DNA of 7,694 bases from JACRNA01 sp964366335 (lineage in GTDB: Bacteria > Patescibacteriota > Microgenomatia > CAZETR01 > Amesbacteraceae): NCBI GenBank assembly GCA_964366335.1, contig CAYITQ010000036.1, positions 1-7,694 of the forward strand, written 5' to 3'. Each line of letters begins with the position of its first letter. The first letter of the stretch is position 1. Below the pieces are notes generated by a model. The model did no database searches and had not been told where the DNA came from. It was given only the letters and a program-made list of their open reading frames with translations. Made by a program: the position numbers and the translations under genes. Of the stretch, positions 1 through 5,874 are shown piece after piece.

Positions 1-54
1 ATACGTCGACCACCGAGATCTACAATCTTTCCCTACACGACGCTCTTCCGATCT
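1..54 (+). other. Illumina sequencing adapter contamination at contig end
   Basis: This stretch matches the Illumina P5/TruSeq universal adapter from its fifth base to its 3' end (...CCCTACACGACGCTC TTCCGATCT). By my reading there are two mismatches in 54 bases, at positions 6 and 25. It is a library artefact, not genomic DNA, and ends exactly at the adapter's terminal GATCT, after which the pyrophosphatase reading frame begins. Any gene, promoter or protein residue called from bases 1-54 would be false. Confidence 0.97.
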
Positions 55-660
55 GTCGCAGCCTCGTCTTTGTTTGCCACCTTTTTTGAAATCACCGGAT
101 TGACAACTATCAACATAGCATCACCCAAAATATTTGTCGGGGCTTTGCTTGGAGCTACCATCCCGTTTATTTTCAGCAGTCGTTTGATCGGATCTGTGGG
201 ACGGGCAGCCACTGATTTAATTAATGAAGTCCGTAGGCAGTGGAAATCTATCAAAGGCATAATGGCCGGTACTGCCAAACCCGATTATGCCCGCTGTGTA
301 GCTATTTCTACTGCGGCTGCCCAGAGAGAGCTTCTTGTACCCGCAATTATTACCGTCTCGTCACCAATTGTGATTGGACTTTTGTTGGGAGCGGAAGCTT
401 TGGGAGGTATGCTTTCGGGTGTAATTATTTCCGGATTGCTTTTGGCTTTCTTTATGTGCAATACCGGGGGGGCTTGGGACAATGCCAAGAAATATATTGA
501 GGATGGGCATTTTGGGGGTAAGGGCAGTGATACTCACAAAGCCGCGGTTGTAGGGGACACTGTCGGTGATCCGCTCAAAGATACAGCTGGGCCCGCCATC
601 AATCCCATGATCAAAATAATCAACATCGTCGCCCTCCTTTTAGCCCCCTTTTTAGTGTAA
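55..660 (+). CDS. hppA: Membrane-bound ion-translocating pyrophosphatase, C-terminal part (5' partial)
   Basis: C-terminal ~200 residues of an integral membrane pyrophosphatase, which couples PPi hydrolysis to H+ or Na+ pumping across the cytoplasmic membrane. Visible family motifs, in order, are: the VGRAATDLINEVRRQ helix; the cytoplasmic segment KPDYARCVAISTAAAQRE; the PPi/Mg-binding GGAWDNAKKYIE; and the C-terminal GDTVGDPLKDTAGPAIN, whose Asp and Lys residues coordinate PPi-Mg in solved structures. Several hydrophobic helices lie between them, the last ending in LLLAPFLV. The full protein is usually about 650-800 residues, so roughly two thirds is missing because the contig ends here; it is not a pseudogene. 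The frame is open back to base 55; the TTG at 70 is internal, not a start. The GNT-x-A/K-A signature that decides K+ dependence lies upstream, so ion specificity and K+ requirement cannot be read. Confidence 0.95.
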   Translation, partial: VAASSLFATFFEITGLTTINIASPKIFVGALLGATIPFIFSSRLIGSVGRAATDLINEVRRQWKSIKGIMAGTAKPDYARCVAISTAAAQRELLVPAIITVSSPIVIGLLLGAEALGGMLSGVIISGLLLAFFMCNTGGAWDNAKKYIEDGHFGGKGSDTHKAAVVGDTVGDPLKDTAGPAINPMIKIINIVALLLAPFLV

Positions 661-1512
661 ATGCCAAAGACAATTAGTTATATAAGAGAACTCGAAAAGA
701 AGAGTAACGAAGGCAGGGTCAGTTATGTCAAGAGAACGCTAAGTGAATTAGAAGTCGATTTTGTCACTCAGCCTTTTAGACATAAGCTTTTAAAGGGCGA
801 AAATGTAATCGTAACCGAATATTGTGGTTCGAGTAATAAGGAAATTTTACTAACTGCTCACGTTAATAAATACTTTTCCTCTCCAGGAGCCAACGATAAT
901 GCAAGCGGTGTATCAGTTTTACTCAAAATCGCTGAAAATTTAAAAAAGAATAATCTAAACAAAAGAGCTGGTATCAAGATAATATTCTTCGATCTTGAGG
1001 ATGGGTTAGCAATATTAGACGGTTCTAGTTATTTTGTAGAGAATTCAGATCTATTAAAAACATCTTTTGTATTTAATTTAGACGGTGTTGGGATGGGAGA
1101 GTGTGTGACCATCAGTCCTAAAATCAAAGAATCTTCCCCTGATCAATATGTAAACATTGTGTTAAAGCAAATTCATAAACTAGGACTGCGATATCTTTCT
1201 TTTAACCTACCTCCATTACTAGTGGAAGATCATATCCCATTTGTTAAAAGGGGCAAAACTGCAATCTCTTTTAATTTAATACCTAAAGAAGATCTAGCCT
1301 ACCTAATGGATATAGACAAGAAGTCATGGTTAGAAAAACTTTACAACATATTAGTATATCGTGGCCCATACAGAAAAAACCACCCCATGCGCGTAATGAG
1401 ACACCGCCACAATGATTTAGACACAAGTGAATATATAGAAGAGAAGAGTCTGAAACTGGCCGAGAAGATAACCATGAAACTAGTAGATTATCACCTCAGG
1501 CTGAATAATTAA
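661..1512 (+). CDS. M28-family-like zinc metallopeptidase, apparently cytoplasmic
   Basis: 283 residues resembling the M28 aminopeptidase/glutaminyl-cyclase-like fold. Candidate metal and catalytic residues appear in family order: H67 (LLTAH), D79 in GANDNASG, E113-D114 in FFDLEDG, D141 in NLDG, and H250 in HNDLDT; DHIPF at 190-194 matches the usual SDHxxF stretch. Two positions are atypical: the common HxD at the first ligand is HVN here, and the usual EE pair is ED. There is no signal peptide or membrane helix, whereas many M28 enzymes are exported, so an intracellular peptidase role is inferred. The ATG follows the hppA stop directly (TAAATG) with no Shine-Dalgarno visible, suggesting translational coupling. 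Base composition is AT-richer than hppA (18 of 60 G/C at 901-960 against 38 of 60 at 541-600), so separate ancestry is possible. Substrate is unknown. Confidence 0.75.
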   Translation: MPKTISYIRELEKKSNEGRVSYVKRTLSELEVDFVTQPFRHKLLKGENVIVTEYCGSSNKEILLTAHVNKYFSSPGANDNASGVSVLLKIAENLKKNNLNKRAGIKIIFFDLEDGLAILDGSSYFVENSDLLKTSFVFNLDGVGMGECVTISPKIKESSPDQYVNIVLKQIHKLGLRYLSFNLPPLLVEDHIPFVKRGKTAISFNLIPKEDLAYLMDIDKKSWLEKLYNILVYRGPYRKNHPMRVMRHRHNDLDTSEYIEEKSLKLAEKITMKLVDYHLRLNN

Positions 1513-1513
1513 G

Positions 1514-1538
1514 ATGTTCCACCTAAGAGGTGGGACAT
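1514..1538. repeat. Hairpin element, copy 1 (CCACCT-AAG-AGGTGG core)
   Basis: Bases 1514-1524 pair with 1528-1538 over 11 bp, with one G-T pair, around the 3-base loop AAG. The element begins two bases after the M28 gene stop. No T-run follows, so it is not a textbook intrinsic terminator. The same core stem recurs at 4819-4837, which marks it as a repeated, REP-like element; it may still terminate transcription or protect the 3' end of the upstream mRNA. Confidence 0.8.
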
Positions 1539-1541
1539 TGC

Positions 1542-1569
1542 TTGACAACTTATTGTTATGTTGTAAAGT
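1542..1569 (+). promoter_or_regulatory. Sigma-70-type promoter of the small coiled-coil gene (and probably gyrA)
   Basis: A perfect -35 TTGACA (1542-1547) and a -10 TAAAGT (1564-1569; 4 of 6 consensus bases) are separated by 16 bp. The -10 ends six bases before the ATG at 1576, so transcription should start at or within a base of that ATG. The predicted mRNA is leaderless, which agrees with the lack of any Shine-Dalgarno before the ATG. Confidence 0.75.
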
Positions 1570-1575
1570 AATACT

Positions 1576-1893
1576 ATGACCAAACAAAAACCTACATTGA
1601 ATCAGGAAGATATAAAACTTCTTAAATCTATCTTTGCAACCAAAGACGAAGTCGTTGCATTTGAAATGCATACAAACCAAAGATTTGAAGATCTGGAAAA
1701 TAAAATTAAACTTCTTCCTACCCGTGATGTATTTTTGACTAAAATGGATGAAGTTATGGGAGAATTACAGGCGAGTCACGAAGAACAAACAATACTTTCA
1801 TACCGTGTATCCAAACATAACGATGATATTGAAGACTTACAAAATATTCACCCTGGAAACATTCACAATTTTGCTCTTGCTTCAAATAGATAA
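1576..1893 (+). CDS. Small coiled-coil protein of unknown function
   Basis: 105 residues, highly charged and mostly helical by composition, with no signal peptide or membrane segment. Residues about 8-48 (LNQEDIKLLKS to ENKIKLL) and 54-92 (FLTKMDEVMGELQ to DDIEDLQ) show spaced hydrophobic positions typical of coiled coils, broken by LPTRD at about 47-51. From memory of family style, short proteins with an LPT(K/R)D-x-F followed by MDEVMGELQ-like repeats and a histidine-containing tail are frequent in Patescibacteria and carry no assigned function; I could not check this by search. It is the first gene of its transcription unit, with gyrA 39 bp downstream. The start at 1576 is fixed by the promoter placement. 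The function is unknown; oligomerisation or a scaffold role is only inferred. Confidence 0.7.
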   Translation: MTKQKPTLNQEDIKLLKSIFATKDEVVAFEMHTNQRFEDLENKIKLLPTRDVFLTKMDEVMGELQASHEEQTILSYRVSKHNDDIEDLQNIHPGNIHNFALASNR

Positions 1894-1911
1894 TAACTGT
1901 AATATTAAGAG

Positions 1912-1925
1912 GCCCCGTAGAGGGC
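1912..1925 (+). promoter_or_regulatory. Small GCCC/GGGC hairpin overlapping the gyrA ribosome binding site
   Basis: GCCC (1912-1915) can pair with GGGC (1922-1925) around the 6-base loop CGTAGA. The 3' arm overlaps the likely Shine-Dalgarno GAGGG (1920-1924), eight bases before the gyrA ATG at 1933. Pairing could mask the ribosome site. The run GTTTTGT that follows also gives it a faint terminator look. Only four base pairs form, so the significance is uncertain. Confidence 0.3.
1920..1924 (+). promoter_or_regulatory. Shine-Dalgarno of gyrA
   Basis: GAGGG lies eight bases before the ATG at 1933, and GAGG can pair with the CCTC of the 16S 3' end. It is the clearest ribosome binding site in the window and supports 1933 as the start of gyrA. 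Its presence on an internal operon gene contrasts with the leaderless first gene at 1576. Confidence 0.6.
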
Positions 1926-1932
1926 GTTTTGT

Positions 1933-4383
1933 ATGGAAGATAAAAATTTAGGCAAAATTCAACCCGTAGAGATTACCACGGAAATGCAGAAGAACTTTCT
2001 GGACTATGCCATGAGTGTCATAGTTGCCCGCGCCCTGCCTGATGTCCGTGACGGACTAAAGCCGGTTCATAGGCGCATTCTGTTTGCCATGCATGATATG
2101 GGGCTAAAAGCCTCCGGCAAGCACAAAAAAAGCGCCACCGTAGTCGGAGAGGTTTTGGGTAAATACCATCCGCATGGTGATGTTCCGGTTTACGACGCCA
2201 TGGTCCGCCTGGCTCAGGAATTCTCCATGAGATATCCCTTGATCGACGGTCAGGGCAATTTTGGCAGTATTGATGGCGACTCACCAGCCGCTATGCGGTA
2301 CACCGAAGCCAAGATGAGTGCTGTTGCCGAGGAAATGCTGGTTGATATTGAAAAAGAAACGGTAGATACCACTCCTAATTTTGACGGTTCAATTCAGGAA
2401 CCGGTTTTTTTACCGGCAAAACTACCAAATTTACTTTTGATGGGTTCAGAGGGTATTGCTGTGGGTATGGCCACCAAAATTCCTCCCCATAATCTGACCG
2501 AAATTGTCGATGCTGTTTGTCTTTTGATAGAAAAACCGGAATCGACAGTCGAAGACTTGATGCAGTTTGTCAAAGGTCCGGATTTTCCAACCCACGGCGC
2601 AATTTATGATGTCCGCGCTATTGCCGAAGTTTATAATACCGGCCGGGGCCGGATTATTATGCGGGGCAAGGCTGAAATTGAAGAAGGTAAATCGGGTAAA
2701 CAACAAATAGTAATTACCGAGCTACCATATCAAGTCAATAAAGCTGAAATGGTAGTTCGAATTGCTGATTTATATCACGAAAAGAAGTTGGAGGGAATAT
2801 CAGATCTGCGGGATGAATCAGACAGAGACGGGATACGAGTCGTAGTCGAACTCAAACGAGATGCCAAACCCAAGTCGGTCTTAAACAATTTATTCAAACA
2901 TACGGCGTTGCAGACTTCTTTCCCATCAAACTTTGTGGCTCTGGTCGATGGTACACCACAAACCTTGAATTTAAGACAAATATTGCAGGAATATATCAAG
3001 CACCGCCAATTGGTTATCATCCGCAGAACTCAATATGATCTCAAAATTGCCAAGGCCCGCGCACATATTCTGGAAGGTCTGAAAATTGCTCTGGATCATC
3101 TGGATGCAGTTATCAAAACTATCCGGCAGTCTCGCGATTCAGACGAAGCCAAAAAGAATTTGATGGAGCGATTTTCTCTGTCAGAACTTCAATCTATTGC
3201 CATTTTGGATATGCAGCTACGTCGGTTAGCAGCTTTGGAGAGAAAGAAAATTGAGGATGAATACAAAGCTATTTTGGAATTGATTGACTTTTTGGAAGAT
3301 TTGCTGGCTCATCCGGCCAAAATTCTCAAAGTAATTACCGATGAATTAGTTAAACTCAAGGAAAAATTCGGCGACGGGCGGCGCACCAAAGTCTACAAAA
3401 TGCCGGTTGGTGAATTTTCCGAAGAGGATTTGATTGCATCCGAAGACACAGTCATTACCGTGACGAGCACGGGATATATCAAGCGTCAGTCACCGGCAGC
3501 CTTCCGCGCCCAGCAAAGAGGTGGCAAGGGGGTAACTGGTATGACTACCAAAGATGAAGATGAGATTTCTCACATAGTGACAGCCAATACTCATGACGAT
3601 ATCTATATTTTTACCAACAAAGGCCGGGTCTTCAAAACCAAGGCTTATGAATTGCCCGAGGGCAGCCGTCAGGCCAAAGGCCAGGCAATGGTCAATATCA
3701 TAAATATCGAGCAGGATGAAAAAATGCAGGCGGTCTTGCCCCAAGGCAAAGACAATGAAGCCAAGTTTTTATTGATGGTCACCGAGAAGGGGACTGTCAA
3801 AAAAACCAAGATTTCCGAATTTGAAAATATCCGGACCTCTGGAAAAATTTCTATCAAGCTAGAAAAGACTGATAGCTTAAAATGGGTTCGTCCGACCAAT
3901 GGCGATGACAATGTGCTTTTGGTTTCACATGAAGGTAAGTCAATAAAGTTTAGAGAAGAGGATGTCCGCTCAACTGCCCGTGACACCCAAGGGGTCCGGG
4001 GAATAGAATTAAAAGCCAATGATTATGTCGTGGGTATGGAAGTAGCTCCTCTGAAATCGGATAAAGAGATTTTGATTGTCACCCAGTTTGGTTTAGGCAA
4101 GAGGACGGCAATAGGGGAGTGGCCTTTGCAAAAGCGGGGTGGTCAGGGAGTCAAGGCCGCAGAAATTACGGCAAAAACCGGTAAAATAATTTCGTGTATT
4201 ACGGTAGACAAAACTATTGGCCAAATTATTATTACTTCCAAATCCGCTCAGGTAATCCGTACAGAACTCAAAAATGTTCCCCATTTGGGTCGAGCTACTC
4301 AGGGAGTAATATTGATGAGATTTTCCGAAAAAGGTGATAGTGTAGCTGCGGTTGCGGTTTTGGAAAAAGAAAATGACAAATGA
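1933..4383 (+). CDS. gyrA: DNA gyrase subunit A
   Basis: Complete 816-residue A subunit of type IIA topoisomerase, which with GyrB introduces negative supercoils using ATP. The N-terminal breakage-reunion domain opens with LDYAMSVIVARALPDVRDG and RPVHRRIL-type sequence (KPVHRRIL here), and carries the catalytic tyrosine Y123 in AAMRYTE after DGQGNFGSIDGD. The C-terminal beta-pinwheel has a GyrA-box-like QQRGGKG at 527-533 and a second related QKRGGQG at 733-739. A GyrA box favours gyrase over ParC, whose C-terminal domain normally lacks it. In the quinolone-binding helix the residue matching E. coli Ser83 is V84 (HGDVPVYD), while Asp87 is kept as D88. The start at 1933 has a GAGGG ribosome site. 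It is probably transcribed with the small gene upstream and overlaps the next gene by 11 bases. gyrB is not in the window. Confidence 0.97.
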   Translation: MEDKNLGKIQPVEITTEMQKNFLDYAMSVIVARALPDVRDGLKPVHRRILFAMHDMGLKASGKHKKSATVVGEVLGKYHPHGDVPVYDAMVRLAQEFSMRYPLIDGQGNFGSIDGDSPAAMRYTEAKMSAVAEEMLVDIEKETVDTTPNFDGSIQEPVFLPAKLPNLLLMGSEGIAVGMATKIPPHNLTEIVDAVCLLIEKPESTVEDLMQFVKGPDFPTHGAIYDVRAIAEVYNTGRGRIIMRGKAEIEEGKSGKQQIVITELPYQVNKAEMVVRIADLYHEKKLEGISDLRDESDRDGIRVVVELKRDAKPKSVLNNLFKHTALQTSFPSNFVALVDGTPQTLNLRQILQEYIKHRQLVIIRRTQYDLKIAKARAHILEGLKIALDHLDAVIKTIRQSRDSDEAKKNLMERFSLSELQSIAILDMQLRRLAALERKKIEDEYKAILELIDFLEDLLAHPAKILKVITDELVKLKEKFGDGRRTKVYKMPVGEFSEEDLIASEDTVITVTSTGYIKRQSPAAFRAQQRGGKGVTGMTTKDEDEISHIVTANTHDDIYIFTNKGRVFKTKAYELPEGSRQAKGQAMVNIINIEQDEKMQAVLPQGKDNEAKFLLMVTEKGTVKKTKISEFENIRTSGKISIKLEKTDSLKWVRPTNGDDNVLLVSHEGKSIKFREEDVRSTARDTQGVRGIELKANDYVVGMEVAPLKSDKEILIVTQFGLGKRTAIGEWPLQKRGGQGVKAAEITAKTGKIISCITVDKTIGQIIITSKSAQVIRTELKNVPHLGRATQGVILMRFSEKGDSVAAVAVLEKENDK

Positions 4384-4843
4384 TGATTACCAGAGGCTTT
4401 TGGAAATTAATAATGATCCCGAAGTAAAAAAACAAATGCCGGGCCATTTCAAAGATGTAGCCGAAATCCGCCAATGGATTGATGATAATCAAGTCTTTGC
4501 TATTCGCGACAATCAAAACCAGATAGCTGGATTTGTTCAGCTTTACCCCCTGAGCAAAAATCTTGCCAAAAGATTAAACAATATAAAAGCAATGGAAATT
4601 AGCTTTGCTCAACCTTCTAAATTCAGAACGCAGACGGGACTGGTTTCGGCTGCGGTCCGCCAGGTTTGTGCACAAAATCCCAAGACCCAAATCATCGGTT
4701 TTACCCATCCGGACAATTTCAAGTCAATCAGAGTCTTAGAAAAATGTGGCTTTGTCTATTCCGGCACTGTCAAATACCACGGCAACGACAAATTTGACAA
4801 CTTAGTCTATCTAAAATCTCCCACCTCCGAGGTGGGATGCTAA
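4373..4843 (+). CDS. GNAT-family N-acetyltransferase (RimJ/RimL-like)
   Basis: 156 residues from the ATG at 4373, which lies inside the end of gyrA (11-base overlap, different frame); purine-rich GGAAAAAGAAA precedes it. The upstream TTG at 4352 is in frame but would add only seven residues. GNAT features are: an N-terminal strand/helix region; AGFVQLYPL at 52-60 (beta4-like); ISFAQPSKFRTQTGLVSAAV at about 76-95, matching the acetyl-CoA motif A position; and NFKSIRVLEKCGFVYSGTVK at 115-134, the characteristic motif B ending. The pyrophosphate-binding loop usually reads Q/R-x-x-G-x-G/A; here it is RTQTGL, so the second glycine is missing and cofactor binding may be altered. The substrate is unknown; transfer of acetyl to an amine is the family activity. 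The last eight residues, SPTSEVGC, are encoded by the hairpin repeat rather than by conserved GNAT sequence. Confidence 0.8.
   Translation: MTNDDYQRLLEINNDPEVKKQMPGHFKDVAEIRQWIDDNQVFAIRDNQNQIAGFVQLYPLSKNLAKRLNNIKAMEISFAQPSKFRTQTGLVSAAVRQVCAQNPKTQIIGFTHPDNFKSIRVLEKCGFVYSGTVKYHGNDKFDNLVYLKSPTSEVGC
4819..4837. repeat. Hairpin element, copy 2 (CCACCT-CCG-AGGTGG core)
   Basis: TCCCACCT (4819-4826) pairs perfectly with AGGTGGGA (4830-4837) around the loop CCG. The core stem CCACCT/AGGTGG is the same as in the element at 1514-1538. Here it lies inside the 3' end of the acetyltransferase coding region and supplies its last codons before TAA. The arm plus loop contains CACCTCC (4822-4828), identical to the anti-Shine-Dalgarno core of 16S rRNA; this may be coincidence. 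No T-run follows. Confidence 0.8.
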
Positions 4844-4856
4844 CAAACTGATAATT

Positions 4857-5336
4857 ATGTATAACCACGCGCCAAAAGATTACAAGTGTGTTTTGTGCTT
4901 ACCCGCCCTTGGTATTGAGAGCAAAGAGACTATGATGAATCAGACAGATATTTTCTACAAAGACAATTTGGTTATTGCAGCTATTAGTTCCAAATTTATC
5001 GAAACCAATCCCGGACATGCCATTATTTTTCCAATATCACATTATGAAAATATTTATGATATACCAGATGAAGTTTCAGCAAGAGTAGCTCAAATCGCAA
5101 AACAAGTTGCTATTGCCATGAAGGAAATCAGAAAATGTGATGGAATAACTACTCAACAAAATAACGAACCCGCTAGCGGCCAACATGCTTTTCATTATCA
5201 CTTCCATATTTTTCCCAGATGGGCAGGGGACAAGTTGTATTCTGGCTCACCTGTTCGTGTTTCTGATCCATCAGAACGAATTCCCTATGCCAACGCACTT
5301 AGACAATTCTTTTTGAAGTCTTCAAAATCTGTGTAA
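4857..5336 (+). CDS. HIT-family nucleotide hydrolase/transferase
   Basis: 159 residues with the histidine-triad signature H113-Y-H115-F-H117-I-F, in which the central histidine normally attacks the nucleotide alpha-phosphate (nucleoside phosphoramidase, Ap4A or related hydrolase activity). Residues C11 and C14 (CVLC) together with H62 (SHYENIYDI) look like the zinc site that many bacterial HIT proteins carry; PGHAIIFPISHY at 52-63 is the usual strand before it. The substrate cannot be told from sequence. The start at 4857 follows hairpin copy 2 by 19 bases with no Shine-Dalgarno close by; the next ATG (codon 26) would remove the CxxC, so 4857 is preferred. The gene converges with the HAD gene and their coding regions overlap by 52 bases (5285-5336). 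It is probably transcribed with the upstream acetyltransferase, since no convincing promoter precedes it. Confidence 0.9.
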   Translation: MYNHAPKDYKCVLCLPALGIESKETMMNQTDIFYKDNLVIAAISSKFIETNPGHAIIFPISHYENIYDIPDEVSARVAQIAKQVAIAMKEIRKCDGITTQQNNEPASGQHAFHYHFHIFPRWAGDKLYSGSPVRVSDPSERIPYANALRQFFLKSSKSV

Positions 5337-5872
5337 AGAAAGGCTTTGATTCCAACACCTAAAGCACTCTTGTATGAACCCTCGTTATCGTCTGCATAGA
5401 TTATTTCGCCGGCTTCGCATCCTGCTTGACGGACCAGTTCTTCAAATATTTCTGTACCGGGTTTGGCCACACCAACTTCACAAGAAATTATTTTGACATC
5501 AAAGTCTTTCAAGAAATTAAATTTCTTGTCTAGTTCTCGGATTCTGGTTACAAAGTTATTTGTACAAATACAAGTTTTTATTCCTCGGGATCTTACTTCT
5601 AATTCAAATTCGCGAACCAAGGGATTTACTTCATAACTATCACGTAGCATCGTAAATATTTCTTCATTGGAGTAGGGGACTATTAATTCTTTTCTGACAT
5701 AGTCCCAATAATCATTCTCTGTCATTTTTCCCAATTTAAAATTAGCCATCTCTTGGGATTTCTTCAAGGTTTGCATGGCTTTTCCCGGATCGGGAAATTT
5801 GTTTACAAATCGCGAAAAACTCTCGGCTGTGAAATATACTCCATCCAAATCAAATGTTATTGCTTTGACCAT
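5285..5872 (-). CDS. HAD-superfamily hydrolase
   Basis: 195 residues with all four HAD motifs: D8-L-D10 in ITFDLDGV (nucleophile and acid/base); T104 in CTNN; K137 in GVAKPGTEIFEEL; and D161-D162 in IIYADDNEGS. The helical cap lies between motifs I and II (about residues 15-90), giving a subclass I enzyme of the epoxide-hydrolase/phosphoglycolate-phosphatase style. Phosphatase activity on a small phosphorylated metabolite is likely, but the substrate is unknown. The ATG at 5872 comes two bases after the stop of the upstream minus-strand gene, so the two form an operon; GGGAG lies about 13 bases before the ATG, inside that gene's end. Its C-terminal codons overlap the end of the convergent HIT gene. 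The ending FLYTDFEDFKKN is typical of this family, so the overlap is probably real. Confidence 0.9.
   Translation of the reverse strand: MVKAITFDLDGVYFTAESFSRFVNKFPDPGKAMQTLKKSQEMANFKLGKMTENDYWDYVRKELIVPYSNEEIFTMLRDSYEVNPLVREFELEVRSRGIKTCICTNNFVTRIRELDKKFNFLKDFDVKIISCEVGVAKPGTEIFEELVRQAGCEAGEIIYADDNEGSYKSALGVGIKAFLYTDFEDFKKNCLSALA
5311..5327. repeat. Inverted repeat in the overlap of the convergent HIT and HAD genes
   Basis: TTTTGAAG (5311-5318) and CTTCAAAA (5320-5327) are perfect inverted repeats about one central base; as RNA this gives a 7-bp stem with loop GTC. It sits inside the coding overlap of both genes. The placement suits a two-way stop signal between convergent genes, but the stem is AT-rich and lacks a clean T-run beyond the arms, so a terminator role is only possible. 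Confidence 0.35.
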
Positions 5873-5874
5873 AA

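Noticed and set aside
33..278. Minus-strand frame of 81 residues reaching into the first bases
   Set aside because: It runs antisense to the pyrophosphatase and ends partly in adapter sequence, so it cannot be a real gene.
1514..1538. Classical intrinsic terminator after the M28 gene
   Set aside because: The stem is good but no T-run follows, and the same stem recurs inside a coding end, so a repeat element is the better label.
1877..1905. Separate gyrA promoter (TTGCTT ... TAATAT)
   Set aside because: The -35 matches only three bases and the -10 four; the strong promoter at 1542 explains expression well enough. It remains possible.
2018..2284. Antisense frames of 60-116 residues within gyrA
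   Set aside because: They are shadows of a strongly conserved coding region; none has a recognisable domain or a promoter.
4352..4372. TTG start for the acetyltransferase
   Set aside because: The extra residues lie wholly in the gyrA end and are not GNAT-like; the ATG at 4373 has a purine-rich lead and a normal overlap.
1933..4383. ParC (topoisomerase IV) instead of GyrA
   Set aside because: The GyrA-box-like QQRGGKG and the full six-blade-length C-terminal domain favour gyrase.
4381..4383. TGA recoded as glycine, as in Gracilibacteria/Absconditabacteria
   Set aside because: TGA ends gyrA and the SIMPL gene at the expected family lengths, and no in-frame TGA occurs inside any gene here.
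4850..4855. GATAAT as a -10 box for the HIT gene
   Set aside because: It would place the transcription start inside the gene after its ATG, and the next ATG would delete the CxxC motif.
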